Shown here: positions 27,640-36,551 of the stretch, one piece after another
Layout of the letters: every line of letters begins with the position of its first letter
Numbering within the stretch: the first letter of the stretch is position 1
Origin: Thiocapsa sp.
GTDB taxonomy: Bacteria > Pseudomonadota > Gammaproteobacteria > Chromatiales > Chromatiaceae
DNA: 47,776 nt
NCBI RefSeq assembly: GCF_022340925.1
Contig: NZ_JAJDNA010000004.1
Span: 1-47,776, forward strand
Direction: 5' to 3'
Translations under genes and position numbers: made by a program
The notes under the pieces: model-generated
Databases searched by the model: none
Told to the model about the DNA's origin: nothing
What the model saw: the letters and a program-made list of their open reading frames with translations, nothing else

Positions 27640-28278
27640 ATGTCTCGAATGGATCAAGCTGACCCGGTTCATGCCATCGTCTTGGGAATGGTGCTCATGC
27701 TCGGAATCTCAAATACCTCCGGCGCCGATCATGGCCTCGTCGACGACCTTTCCCGCCCGGATGGCCTCTCGGCGCTCGGCACGGGCTGGCGCGTTGTGAC
27801 TGATCGAGTGATGGGCGGCCGCTCGGAGGGTGCGATCGCTCGACGGGTTGTCGACGGACGGCCCGCGCTCTGTCTCAGTGGCGATGTCAGTCTGGCCAAC
27901 AACGGCGGTTTCGTGCAGGCGGTGTTGGATCTGACCTTGCCAGGCGGGAGCAGTGCAGCGCTCGACGCACACGGCTTTGCGGGGGTGCGGCTCCTGGTTC
28001 GCGGCAACGGCGAGGTCTACAATCTTCACCTCAAGACCACAGCGACCGTCTTGCCCTGGCAGTCCTATCGCGCCACCTTCGTGGCCGGTCCGGACTGGCG
28101 GGCGATATGCCTGCCGTTCGATTCGTTTCAGCCGCACCGGCTCGTCCAGCGACTGGATACGCGGCGTCTCACCAAGCTTGGGATTCTCGGCATCGGGCGC
28201 GTCTTTCGAGCGGATATCTGTATCGGCGAGGTCGGCTTCTATCGACCGTCGGGTTGCCGCGGCCGGGCGCAGGATTGA
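27640..28278 (+). CDS. CIA30-family (complex I intermediate-associated protein 30-like) exported protein
   Basis: The 212-residue product has a hydrophobic N-terminal segment (HAIVLGMVLMLGISNTSGA) compatible with a signal peptide, followed by one beta-sandwich CIA30 domain: WRVVTDRVMGGRSEGAIARR, LSGDVSLANNGGFVQ, GVRLLVRGNGEVYNLHLKTT, LPWQSYRATFVAGPDWRAIC, LPFDSFQP and LGILGIGRVFRADICIGEVG. In mitochondria the family helps complex I assembly; bacterial members are poorly understood and not known to bind complex I. A c-type cytochrome gene follows after 58 bp on the same strand, so a shared role in a redox or envelope process is possible. Confidence 0.85.
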   Translation: MSRMDQADPVHAIVLGMVLMLGISNTSGADHGLVDDLSRPDGLSALGTGWRVVTDRVMGGRSEGAIARRVVDGRPALCLSGDVSLANNGGFVQAVLDLTLPGGSSAALDAHGFAGVRLLVRGNGEVYNLHLKTTATVLPWQSYRATFVAGPDWRAICLPFDSFQPHRLVQRLDTRRLTKLGILGIGRVFRADICIGEVGFYRPSGCRGRAQD

Positions 28279-28336
28279 AGCGATCACGCTGATACGCCAT
28301 CGCTGGGCTCGCTGATCGATCCAACGGGAGGATCCC

Positions 28337-28801
28337 ATGACGCGAACACTCAAGTGGCTTGGGCTCGCCGCGGGCCTGCTCATCCTGGTCTCGATCGCGA
28401 TGGCTGGCGGCTGGATCCTGACCGAGGGCGCGATCCAGTCGACCTCCGACCGGGAGTTCTGCACGACATGCCACTCAATGGAACCCTTCGCCGAGGCCTA
28501 CGACCGAGATGTCCACGGTGGCCGCAACCCCGGAGGGGTCGCGGCGGGCTGCACGGATTGCCATCTGCCTCACGAGAGCCCCGCTCGCTATCTGGCTGCC
28601 AAGGTCCGGACCGGGATTCACGACGGCTGGGCCGAGCTTGGCGGTCGCCTGGACGGCGTCGGACTGAGACGCGATGCCGCCTGGCTCCGGCTCTATTTCA
28701 CCGATCCCAAGGCGGCGATTCCGACCGCCACGATGCCTAAGGCCGCGCTGACCGAGCAGCAGCTGGCGGACCTGATCGCGTATCTCATCTCGCTGCGGTG
28801 A
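28337..28801 (+). CDS. Membrane-anchored NapC/NirT-like diheme cytochrome c with cytochrome c-type tail
   Basis: The 154-residue protein has one N-terminal membrane helix (about 8-28) and two haem-binding motifs, CTTCH at 42-46 followed by SMEP and CTDCH at 72-76. Those features, with His60 in DRDVHGG, match the first half of NapC/NrfH quinol dehydrogenases, which have four haems. Here haems three and four are missing. The chain ends instead in TATMPKAALTEQQLADLIAY then LISLR, which resembles the methionine-ligand end of a class I cytochrome c, but no third CxxCH exists. GGGAGG upstream supports the ATG. It probably passes electrons from the quinone pool to a periplasmic partner. Confidence 0.8.
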   Translation: MTRTLKWLGLAAGLLILVSIAMAGGWILTEGAIQSTSDREFCTTCHSMEPFAEAYDRDVHGGRNPGGVAAGCTDCHLPHESPARYLAAKVRTGIHDGWAELGGRLDGVGLRRDAAWLRLYFTDPKAAIPTATMPKAALTEQQLADLIAYLISLR

Positions 28802-28973
28802 CTCCGGGATCAAGGGGCTTTGCACCGCGAAGGTGCGACTGAGAAGAGTCCAGGGGCCTCTCGCGCATCCGTAATGACCCGTTTCGCTGGCGGCCCCGGG
28901 GCCTGGCTCAGGTCCCGGCAGCTGTTCGCGCGTTCCCGCGGTTCCGTCGCGACTCGTCTTGAACGCGCAGCGT

Positions 28974-30089
28974 TCACGGACTGCTGACCGCGTCTCGGGG
29001 GAGCGGGTCCCAGGCATCGTCGGGGAGGGGTCTCGGCAGCGCGGGCGGTTTCATGAGCGGCGTCTCGTGCCTCGAGAGCAGGACGAGGATGAGTAGCGCC
29101 GGGATGCCGAACGACAACAGGCGCAGCGGTGATCCCGCTGGGGCGCCGATCAACAGCAGCGCGGGCCCCGCCGCCAGCGAGCCGCCGATCGCCAGAAGGC
29201 CGAGTGCCCGTCGCAGCAGGACGCGCTGACGTTCCCGTTGCCAGACGCGGTGGAAGCGCTTCGGCGGCGCGCAGAGCGTCCCGACGAGGTGCTCTAGGGT
29301 CCGTGCGAGCTTGGCCTCGACATCCGGCGTGCGTGCCGGCTCGGAACCGGGTACGCGCAGATGGGCGCGCCAACCGTTCTCGGTCGGACGCAGTGGCCCC
29401 CATGCCCATCCCAGGACCGCCAAGAGATCCTCCGGTGGCCTGATCGCGTGCTCCGGGGCCATGCATAAGCGCACCTCGGCGGGCATCCCGTGCCCGCCCT
29501 GGGCGTCGAGTGTGACAGCGATCCCGGCGAGCTCGGTCGCGGCGTTCAGCAGGACGAGGCGAGTCGCCGACACCGTCTTCCCGGTCCTCTCGAGACCGGT
29601 CTCGAGGCGATAGCTCCTCGCGACCCGGAGACCGGCGAGCGTTGGAAGCTGCCGGGCCGGGTCGACCGCGTCCACCTGCTCGATCAGTTTCCCGGGCTCC
29701 GGTCCGTCGACCCGCAGCATCGCCACCCGACCCGCCTCGTCGGTCAGTATCCTGGTCAATCGGAAGTGCCGGCTTCCGGGGGCCTCGAGCTTGAGGGTTT
29801 CTTTGACACCCAGCGTTGCGATGGGAGGCGAGCCGCCTTGTGCGAGGGTGCGCAGCGTCGGCTTGAACAGGAGACGCCGCGTGAGGCGGTCGCTCGCGGC
29901 AAGATCGACATGCCTTCCGCGGCGCGTGAAGGGCTCGACCAACGCCAGAATCTCATGATGTGTGAGTGGGTCGGGCGATCGCCGCACCCGGTCTGTCGGT
30001 CCCGGGCCACCTTGGCTTCGCGATCCCCTGCGGCTTTCCCGCACCACGAGAGGAGGCCAGATCGGGCGTAGCGGTTTTGGCTCTCGCAT
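28974..30089 (-). CDS. Membrane protein of unknown function
   Basis: The 371-residue frame has a long soluble N-terminal region (about 1-270) with LTHHEILALVEPFTRRGRHV and LTRRLLFKPTLRTLAQ, then two hydrophobic segments near the C-terminus (ALGLLAIGGSLAAGPALLLI and LLSFGIPALLILVLL), and a proline-rich tail. It reads as a protein with a cytoplasmic or periplasmic domain anchored by a hairpin of two helices. I recognise no family. The first 30 residues are low-complexity and a later start (for example a GTG before RRSPDPLTHHE) is possible. It lies upstream in transcription of nothing obvious and is downstream of rho on the same strand. Confidence 0.65.
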   Translation of the reverse strand: MREPKPLRPIWPPLVVRESRRGSRSQGGPGPTDRVRRSPDPLTHHEILALVEPFTRRGRHVDLAASDRLTRRLLFKPTLRTLAQGGSPPIATLGVKETLKLEAPGSRHFRLTRILTDEAGRVAMLRVDGPEPGKLIEQVDAVDPARQLPTLAGLRVARSYRLETGLERTGKTVSATRLVLLNAATELAGIAVTLDAQGGHGMPAEVRLCMAPEHAIRPPEDLLAVLGWAWGPLRPTENGWRAHLRVPGSEPARTPDVEAKLARTLEHLVGTLCAPPKRFHRVWQRERQRVLLRRALGLLAIGGSLAAGPALLLIGAPAGSPLRLLSFGIPALLILVLLSRHETPLMKPPALPRPLPDDAWDPLPRDAVSSP

Positions 30090-30216
30090 CGATGATCACC
30101 GCGGACGGCAGGCAGTGCTCAGCTGGACGCCGCTTGGCTTTCTCGAAGCAGATTGCTGAAGGGGATGGCTTTGGGTCAGGCTGATGGCCCTGTTGGCCGG
30201 TCGACGGGGCTCGGCC

Positions 30217-31473
30217 TCAACCCTTCATCGACGCGAAGAACTCGTCGTTGGTCTTGGTCGCCTTCAGTTTGTCGTGCAGGAACTCCATTGCCGCCAGCTC
30301 GTCCATCGGGTGCAGGATCTTGCGCAGGATCCACATCTTCTGCAGCTCGGCGGGGTTCATCAGCAGCTCCTCGCGGCGGGTGCCGGAGCGGTTGATGTTG
30401 ATGGCAGGGAAGATGCGACGCTCGGCGATGCGGCGATCCATGTGGATCTCCATATTGCCTGTGCCCTTGAACTCCTCATAGATGACGTCGTCCATGCGCG
30501 AGCCGGTGTCGACCAAGGCAGTCGCGAGGATGGTCAGACTGCCGCCTTCCTCGACGTTGCGCGCGGCGCCGAAGAAGCGTTTGGGCCGCTGCAGGGCGTT
30601 GGCGTCCACGCCGCCGGTCAGGACCTTGCCCGAGGAGGGAACGACGGTGTTGTAGGCGCGGGCGAGACGGGTGATGGAGTCAAGCAGGATGACCACGTCG
30701 CGTTTGTGCTCGACGAGACGTTTTGCCCTCTCGATCACCATCTCGGCCACCTGTACGTGGCGGGTGGCTGGCTCGTCGAAGGTCGAGGAGATGACCTCGC
30801 CCCGCACCGAGCGTGCCATCTCCGTGACCTCTTCCGGGCGCTCGTCGATCAGGAGCACGATCAGATAGCAGTCGGGGTGGTTGTGGCCGATCGACTGGGC
30901 GATGTTCTGCAGCATCATCGTCTTGCCGGCCTTGGGCGGCGAGACGATGAGGCCGCGCTGGCCCTTACCGATCGGTGCCACGAGATCAATCGTGCGGGCC
31001 GTGATGTCCTCGGTGCTGCCGTTGCCGATCTCCAGGGTCAAACGCTTCTGGGCGAACAGCGGGGTGAAGTTTTCGAACAGTATCTTCGACTTGGCGTTTT
31101 CCGGCCGGTCGAAGTTGATGTCGTTGACCTTGAGTAGGGCGAAGTAGCGTTCCCCGTCCTTGGGGGGACGAATCTTGCCGGAGATCGTGTCGCCGGTGCG
31201 CAGAGCGAAGCGGCGGATCTGGCTGGGCGAGACGTAGATGTCGTCGGGTCCGGCGAGATAGGAGGCGTCCGCCGAGCGGAGGAAACCGAATCCGTCCGAC
31301 AGGATCTCCAACACACCGTCGCCGTAGATGTCTTCCCCTCGTTTGGCCTGCGCCTTCAGGATCGCGAAGATGAGGTCTTGCTTGCGCGAGCGCCCAACGC
31401 CTTCGATTTCCATGGACTGGGCCAGCGCGACCAGGTCGGGCACGGGCGTCTTCTTTAATTCGGTTAGGTTCAT
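30217..31473 (-). CDS. rho: Transcription termination factor Rho
   Basis: Rho is the hexameric RNA-dependent ATPase that ends transcription at unstructured C-rich RNA. The 418-residue product matches the E. coli length. It has the N-terminal [20 protein letters not shown] helix bundle, the RNA-binding [20 protein letters not shown], Walker [26 protein letters not shown] (Walker B neighbourhood), Q- and R-loop regions [23 protein letters not shown] 31473 is chosen over a frame 65 residues longer with no family support. trxA lies upstream on the same strand, the usual order, with a 196-bp gap that could hold Rho autoregulatory leader sequence. Confidence 0.97.
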   Translation of the reverse strand: MNLTELKKTPVPDLVALAQSMEIEGVGRSRKQDLIFAILKAQAKRGEDIYGDGVLEILSDGFGFLRSADASYLAGPDDIYVSPSQIRRFALRTGDTISGKIRPPKDGERYFALLKVNDINFDRPENAKSKILFENFTPLFAQKRLTLEIGNGSTEDITARTIDLVAPIGKGQRGLIVSPPKAGKTMMLQNIAQSIGHNHPDCYLIVLLIDERPEEVTEMARSVRGEVISSTFDEPATRHVQVAEMVIERAKRLVEHKRDVVILLDSITRLARAYNTVVPSSGKVLTGGVDANALQRPKRFFGAARNVEEGGSLTILATALVDTGSRMDDVIYEEFKGTGNMEIHMDRRIAERRIFPAININRSGTRREELLMNPAELQKMWILRKILHPMDELAAMEFLHDKLKATKTNDEFFASMKG

Positions 31474-31669
31474 CACGTTCTGTCGTAGGTGAGGAATGGT
31501 GTGCGACGCCCCGTGCGGGATCCATGTCGCGGGCGAATGCGGTTTGGAGCGGTGACTTGTCGGAGAGAGGGCGCCCGAGGGTTGCCCCGTGCGCGCATCA
31601 ATTGTCGGGAACGCTGGCTCGATGCCCGGCTCGCGGATTGGTTTGTCAGCGGGCCGGCGCGAAGTCAAC

Positions 31670-31996
31670 TTAGAGGTTGCTGTCGATGAATGCCGTGAGT
31701 TGGGATTTGGAGACCGCTCCGACCTTGGTCGCCTCGACTTCGCCCTCCCGAAACAACATCAGTGTCGGAATTCCACGGATCCCGTAGCGCGGGGGAGTGT
31801 TGGGATTCTCGTCGATGTTGAGCTTCGCGACCTTGATGCGGCCCGCATATTCCCCGGCGATCTCGTCAAGCACGGGTGCAATCATCTTGCAGGGTCCGCA
31901 CCAGTCCGCCCAGTAGTCCACGAGCACCGGTTCGGCGGATTTCAAGACCTCGTCTTCGAAAGAATCATCGGTCACATGGACGATGCTGTCGTTCAC
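31670..31996 (-). CDS. trxA: Thioredoxin TrxA
   Basis: A 108-residue thioredoxin that reduces cytoplasmic disulfides. It begins at GTG 31996 ([20 protein letters not shown]), with GGGAG 9 bp upstream, and has the redox centre [12 protein letters not shown] (WCGPC), the cis-proline in [12 protein letters not shown] and the terminal [12 protein letters not shown]. The longer upstream frame overlaps the rhlB promoter region and is not supported. The rhlB-trxA-rho layout is conserved in gammaproteobacteria. Confidence 0.97.
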   Translation of the reverse strand: MNDSIVHVTDDSFEDEVLKSAEPVLVDYWADWCGPCKMIAPVLDEIAGEYAGRIKVAKLNIDENPNTPPRYGIRGIPTLMLFREGEVEATKVGAVSKSQLTAFIDSNL

Positions 31997-32123
31997 TGAA
32001 GTGATCTCCCATAAGTCTCGGTTCAGCACGGGCCGTTGTTTTCTAGCATCGGGGTCCGCGGATGACGGCGGCAGGCTGAGCGCTGGGGCGAGGCGCGAAC
32101 GGGTCGCGTAACAGGCGGGCGAA

Positions 32124-32153
32124 TTGGCGTTGGTATGTGCCCTTGAGTAAGAT
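32124..32153 (+). promoter_or_regulatory. Candidate sigma-70 promoter for rhlB
   Basis: TTGGCG (32124-32129) and TAAGAT (32148-32153) are spaced by 18 bp and lie about 80 bp before the rhlB start, in the divergent gap between trxA and rhlB. Each hexamer keeps four of six consensus bases. Confidence 0.35.
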
Positions 32154-32231
32154 GCTATTTGATCCAATGCGAAGAAAATTTGCAAGCCTTGCCCGTCCGC
32201 GAGGCGCGTAGCTCCAGGGACTCTCGACGTC

Positions 32232-33785
32232 ATGACCGACACGCATCTCACCCAGACCCGCTTCGACGGCTTCGCGCTCGATCAACGGATCCTCGATGGC
32301 CTCGCCGAGGCCGGTTTCACCCGCTGCACGCCCATCCAGGCCCAGACCCTGCCGATCGCATTGGCCGGTCGGGACGTCGCCGGCCAGGCTCAGACGGGCA
32401 CTGGCAAGACTGCGGCCTTCCTCATCGTGTTGATGCAGCGTCTGCTGCGGGAGTCGCCCCCGCCGGCGGGGCAGGTGGCGCGTCCCAGGGCACTGATCCT
32501 CGCACCGACCCGCGAGTTGGCCGTGCAGATCCATCGGGATACTCGGCTTCTCGGCAAGTATACCGGCTTGCGCTTCGCGGTCGTCTATGGTGGTGCGGGC
32601 TACCAGGAGCAGCGCGACACGCTCGCCGCCGGCGTCGACATTCTGATCGGGACGCCGGGGCGCCTGATCGACTATCTCAAGCAGCGCGTCTTCGACTTGA
32701 AGGCGATCGAGGCCGTTGTGCTCGACGAGGCCGACCGGATGTTCGATCTTGGTTTCATCAAGGACATTCGCTTTTTGCTCCGTCGCATGCCGCCACCGGA
32801 GACCCGACAGGGCCTGTTGTTCTCGGCGACACTCTCTTATCGGGTGACCGAGCTCGCCTACGAGCATATGAATCATCCCCAGCTGGTCAAGATCGAGACC
32901 GATACGATCACGGCGGACCGGGTGCGGCAGCGTTGCTACATGACCTCGAATGAGGAGAAGATCCCGTTGCTGTTGGGTCTGGTGCGCCGCTGGGACGACT
33001 CGCGCATCATGGTTTTCGTGAACACCAAGCGAGAGGCCGATCGCGTCTGGGGCTTCCTGCAGGGCAACGGCATCAATGCCGCGGTGCTCTCCGGGGATGT
33101 GCCCCAGAAGAAGCGCCTGAAGCTCTTGAAGGACTTCACCGAGGGCAGGCTGCCGGTCCTGGTGGGCACGGACGTTGCCGCGCGCGGGCTGCACATCCCG
33201 GACGTCACCCACGTGGTGAACTATGACCTGCCCGAGGATCCGGAGGACTATGTTCACCGCATTGGACGGACGGCGCGCGCCGGGGCCGCCGGAGACGCCA
33301 TCGGCTTCGTCTGCGAGACCTATGCCTTTTGCCTGCCCGATATCGAGGCGTTCATCGGGACGAAAATCCCCGTCGAGCCTATCGACCCAGGGATGTTGGC
33401 GAAGGTCGACCCGCGCAGCAGGCTGCGCCCGGACAGAGAGGATCGATGCGACGCGCGCCCCGCGCGCGTGGCGTCCCGCGGCAAGGCCGCAGCGCGCCCT
33501 GACCGGCGCTCCGACCCGCGACGGTCTCGCGGAAAGGTCGATGTCGATCCGGGCGGTGCGGGTTCGGCGCCCGAACCACCAGCGCGCCGCGAGGAGGCCG
33601 CGTTGACCGCCCGGACCGCAGCCGCGGTCTCGCCCCCGGGTGCGGATGGGCTCGCGGACACCCCCAGCTCGGACGACCCGTCCGGCGAGCCGAAGCCGCG
33701 GCGCCGGCGGCGCCGGTCCAAGCGCCCGGGCGGGCAGATCGCCGAGCGGACGCCGCCGGGTCAAGCCGTCGAGCCGGCTGATTGA
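32232..33785 (+). CDS. rhlB: ATP-dependent RNA helicase RhlB
   Basis: RhlB unwinds RNA for degradation by the RNase E degradosome. The 517-residue protein has the Q motif ([16 protein letters not shown]), Walker [55 protein letters not shown] (DEAD box with RhlB-type MFDLGF), [28 protein letters not shown] and [15 protein letters not shown]. After about residue 395 comes an arginine/proline-rich tail of about 120 residues ending [15 protein letters not shown]..., longer than in E. coli and probably an RNA- or RNase E-binding extension. It is divergent from trxA. Confidence 0.95.
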   Translation: MTDTHLTQTRFDGFALDQRILDGLAEAGFTRCTPIQAQTLPIALAGRDVAGQAQTGTGKTAAFLIVLMQRLLRESPPPAGQVARPRALILAPTRELAVQIHRDTRLLGKYTGLRFAVVYGGAGYQEQRDTLAAGVDILIGTPGRLIDYLKQRVFDLKAIEAVVLDEADRMFDLGFIKDIRFLLRRMPPPETRQGLLFSATLSYRVTELAYEHMNHPQLVKIETDTITADRVRQRCYMTSNEEKIPLLLGLVRRWDDSRIMVFVNTKREADRVWGFLQGNGINAAVLSGDVPQKKRLKLLKDFTEGRLPVLVGTDVAARGLHIPDVTHVVNYDLPEDPEDYVHRIGRTARAGAAGDAIGFVCETYAFCLPDIEAFIGTKIPVEPIDPGMLAKVDPRSRLRPDREDRCDARPARVASRGKAAARPDRRSDPRRSRGKVDVDPGGAGSAPEPPARREEAALTARTAAAVSPPGADGLADTPSSDDPSGEPKPRRRRRRSKRPGGQIAERTPPGQAVEPAD

Positions 33786-33889
33786 TCGACCGGCGCGTGG
33801 CCCCCGTCTGTCTGAGTGGGTCGGCTCGCGTGAGGTCTCGTGACACGCGACACGCCGTGAGCGACGCACCCAGGCCTCCGGAGCCCCGC

Positions 33890-34582
33890 CTATCCACGGG
33901 GCAATGGTTGGGTCGCCGAGGCGGCTTGCAGCCCGGGAAGCAGCTCCGCGAAATTGGCAATCGCCGGGAAGCCCTCGATCTGCCGACGGGGGCCGCGTGA
34001 GTCCGGCTCGATCACCGCAATCAACCACCGGAACCCGAAGCTGCGCGCGGCCCGCAAGACGCTCAGGCTGTCGTCGACAAACAGGGTTCGCGCAAGATCG
34101 AATGGCTCGATCTCCTGTACAAGCGCCCAGAAGCCGGGCGACTCCTTGGCCACCTTGAGGTCATGCGAGCAGATGATCCGCTCGAGCTGCCCGCCGAGCC
34201 GGGTGCGCGAGAGCTTGAGCGCGAGTGCCTTCTGGTGGGCATTGGTGACCAGCACCCGGCGTTTGCCTTGTGCCGCGAGCGCCTCCAGAAAGTCGACGAC
34301 GTGGGGATGGATCGCGATCAGGTGCTCGACCTCCTGTTTGAGCAGGACGATATCGAGGCCGAGCTCGCGGCTCCAGTGGTCGACACAGTACCAATCCAGG
34401 GTGCCCTCGATGTCGCGATAGCGCTTCAGGAGCTCGGACTTGGCCACCTCCGGGGCCAGTCCGCGTGCCTCACCGTAGCGCCGCGGGACATGCTCGAGCC
34501 AAAAATGGTTGTCGAAATGCAAGTCAAGCAGGGTGCCGTCCATGTCCAGAAAGACCGTGTCGATCTGACCCCAGTCGATCAT
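33890..34582 (-). CDS. yrfG: HAD-family nucleotidase, YrfG-like
   Basis: The 230-residue HAD hydrolase resembles E. coli YrfG, a GMP/IMP nucleotidase. Motifs: DTVFLDMDGTLLDLHFDNHF (motif I with Asp nucleophile and acid), RRVLVTNAHQKALALK (motif II), a lysine in HDLKVAKESPGFW (motif III) and TLFVDDSLSVLRAAR (motif IV). ATG 34582 (MIDWGQID) has CGAGG about 10 bp upstream; a much longer open frame through nudE is an artefact. It is divergent from nudE, the same pairing as yrfG-nudE in E. coli, which strengthens the call. Confidence 0.9.
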   Translation of the reverse strand: MIDWGQIDTVFLDMDGTLLDLHFDNHFWLEHVPRRYGEARGLAPEVAKSELLKRYRDIEGTLDWYCVDHWSRELGLDIVLLKQEVEHLIAIHPHVVDFLEALAAQGKRRVLVTNAHQKALALKLSRTRLGGQLERIICSHDLKVAKESPGFWALVQEIEPFDLARTLFVDDSLSVLRAARSFGFRWLIAVIEPDSRGPRRQIEGFPAIANFAELLPGLQAASATQPLPRG

Positions 34583-34651
34583 GATGGGTGCCTCGTGGCC
34601 TGGAGTCTCTGCAGCCGCTTCGGTGCGCCTCGCCTCGCCGGAGTCTGACGC

Positions 34652-35197
34652 ATGCCTCAGAAACCGAAGATCCTGAATCGCCGAATCGTCGCCCAAAGCC
34701 GCTTGTTTCGGGTGGAAGAGGTCGATCTGGAGTTCGCGAACGGCGCGCGCCGTACCTTTGAACGGGTCCCCGGTGGCGTGGATTCTGTCATGATCGTGCC
34801 CATGCTCGATGCCGAGACGGTCCTCTTGATCCGAGAATATGGGGCGGGCAGCGACCGTTACGAGCTGGGCCTGCCGAAGGGCGTGGTGGAAGCCGGAGAA
34901 GATCCGTTGGATGCCGCCAATCGCGAGATCCAGGAGGAGATCGGCTATGGCGCACGGGACCTGCGAATGATCAAGCGTGTCTCCCTTGTACCCGGCTATA
35001 TCGAGCATCATAGCCTCATCGTGCTGGCCCGGGACCTCTATGCCAAGCGCCTGCCCGGCGACGAGCCGGAGCCGATCGAGGTCGTGCCCTGGAGCCTGAA
35101 AAACGTCGATGACTTGCTTGCTCGCGCTGATTTCGACGAGGCCCGATCGGTCGCGGCATTGCTCGTCGCGATGCGGGTCCTGCGGACTCGATCTTGA
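34652..35197 (+). CDS. nudE: ADP compounds hydrolase NudE (Nudix)
   Basis: NudE cleaves ADP-ribose, NADH and diadenosine polyphosphates. The 181-residue product has the complete Nudix box GVVEAGEDPLDAANREIQEE followed by IGYGA, and the NudE-type lead-in IREYGAGSDRYELGLPKG. PGYIEHHSLIVLARDLY follows the box as in the family. It is divergent from the yrfG-like gene with a 69-bp gap that must hold both promoters. Confidence 0.93.
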   Translation: MPQKPKILNRRIVAQSRLFRVEEVDLEFANGARRTFERVPGGVDSVMIVPMLDAETVLLIREYGAGSDRYELGLPKGVVEAGEDPLDAANREIQEEIGYGARDLRMIKRVSLVPGYIEHHSLIVLARDLYAKRLPGDEPEPIEVVPWSLKNVDDLLARADFDEARSVAALLVAMRVLRTRS

Positions 35198-35278
35198 GTC
35201 GGGCAGCGAGGGACTAGACTCGCGACAACCGGGTGCGCCGCGGGAGGCGTTGACGCCCCACACCACAGGAGATCCCCT

Positions 35279-36313
35279 ATGCTTCGCTTGTCCGCCCGTG
35301 CGGCGGTTCTCTTGATCTTCTGCCTCCTGGCGGGTACAAGCGTCTCGCAGTCCGAGGAGTCCTCCCGCCCCGACGCGGCCGTCTACGACTTCGACGATTA
35401 TCCGCGGGGCGATCTCCTGGAGCACCCCGACTGGTTCAAGGAGAGCTTCCTGGATCTCGCGCAGGATCTCGAGGACGCGCTCGCTGCCGGGAAGAGTGGG
35501 CTCATTGTATATTTCGGACAGAAGCGTTGCGCCTATTGTCACAAACTGCTGCACGAAAACTTTGGCCTGTCAGACGTCCTCGAGTACACGCAGCGGCACT
35601 TCGATCTGGTTCCGGTCGACGTCTGGGGGGTCGACGAGGTCACGACAATCGACGGGGAGGTCTTGACCGAGCGTGACTTCGCGCTCCGCGAAGACGCCAA
35701 CTTCACGCCATCACTGCTCTTCTACGACCGCGAGGGGCAGCTCGCCCTGAGGCTGCGCGGCTACTATCCACCCTATCAGTTTCGAGCCGCGCTCGAGTAT
35801 GTGGCCGACGGACACTACCGCCGCGAGTCTTTTCGGGCCTATCTCGCCCGCGGGGACAATCGGATGGTATTCGAGCCGGGAGACCTGAACGAGCAGTCCT
35901 TCTTTGCCAGTCCTCCTTACAATCTGGATCGCCGCTTCCCGAGCGAGCGCCCGCTCGCGGTCTTTTTTGAGCAGGGCGACTGCCATGCCTGCGATGTCTT
36001 GCACGGTCAGGCCTTGCGGGAGCCTGGAATCCTGCGCTACTTCCGCGAGCTCGACAGTGTGCAGTTGGACATGTGGTCGGATGTGCCGGTGGTCACCCCG
36101 GCCGGCAAGCGGACCACGGCGCGTCAATGGGCCGCCGAGCTCGGACTCTTTTACGCGCCCTCGATCCTCTTTTTCGACGAGCGCGGCCACGAGCTCCTTC
36201 GGGTGGACTCCGTGGTGGGCGTCTATCGGTTGCGCAACGTCTTGAATTACATCAGCACCAAATCCTACTTGACGGAGAGTTACGGCGAGTGGCGGGTGTC
36301 GAGGGCCTTTTAG
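35279..36313 (+). CDS. Exported protein with two thioredoxin-like domains
   Basis: The 344-residue product has a signal peptide (RAAVLLIFCLLAGTSVSQ). The first thioredoxin-like domain holds CAYC at residues 84-87 (YFGQKRCAYCHKLLHENFG) and a cis-proline loop FTPSLLFYDREG. The second holds CHAC at 235-238 (FFEQGDCHACDVLHGQALRE) and APSILFFDERG. The fold of each half resembles SoxW- and thioredoxin-SoxW-like periplasmic proteins. Two different redox centres in one chain suggest an intramolecular thiol relay or a disulfide reductase for cytochrome maturation or sulfur metabolism. It lies 81 bp after nudE. No soxXYZAB genes are in the window. Confidence 0.85.
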   Translation: MLRLSARAAVLLIFCLLAGTSVSQSEESSRPDAAVYDFDDYPRGDLLEHPDWFKESFLDLAQDLEDALAAGKSGLIVYFGQKRCAYCHKLLHENFGLSDVLEYTQRHFDLVPVDVWGVDEVTTIDGEVLTERDFALREDANFTPSLLFYDREGQLALRLRGYYPPYQFRAALEYVADGHYRRESFRAYLARGDNRMVFEPGDLNEQSFFASPPYNLDRRFPSERPLAVFFEQGDCHACDVLHGQALREPGILRYFRELDSVQLDMWSDVPVVTPAGKRTTARQWAAELGLFYAPSILFFDERGHELLRVDSVVGVYRLRNVLNYISTKSYLTESYGEWRVSRAF

Positions 36314-36415
36314 GATCGTCTGATGAATCGCCGTCCCCAGTGATCATCGGCGCGCGCAGCGTTGGATATGTCGGTGTCTCCCCCGGTCGGCGTTCCCCCG
36401 AGGCCGAAGCGCCGG

Positions 36416-36457
36416 GCCCGAAACGTCCCCTTAACATCCAGGCGGGGTGTTTCGGGC
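36416..36457 (+). promoter_or_regulatory. Long stem-loop upstream of pta
   Basis: GCCCGAAAC (36416-36424) is exactly complementary to GTTTCGGGC (36449-36457), and inside them CCCC (36427-36430) pairs with GGGG (36444-36447). This gives a 13-bp interrupted stem with a 13-base loop. It sits between the double-thioredoxin gene stop (36313) and the pta ATG (36552). A T run (TCTTTTTG) comes about 11 bases later, so it may be a terminator for the upstream gene, an operator, or a leader structure for pta-ackA. Confidence 0.55.
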
Positions 36458-36551
36458 ATGATTCGATCTTTTTGCGCAGTGCAGCATTGGGCGGACCGGG
36501 TGCCGAGAGCCGCCGCGAGACTCAGTCCAATCGTCCGTGAGAGGGAAATCC

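Noticed and set aside
32043..34028. 661-codon antisense frame across rhlB
   Set aside because: Overlaps all motifs of the DEAD-box helicase on the plus strand and shows no protein family features.
33890..35554. 554-residue version of the HAD nucleotidase reaching through nudE
   Set aside because: The HAD domain starts at 34582 with a ribosome-binding site; the extra upstream part is the antisense of nudE.
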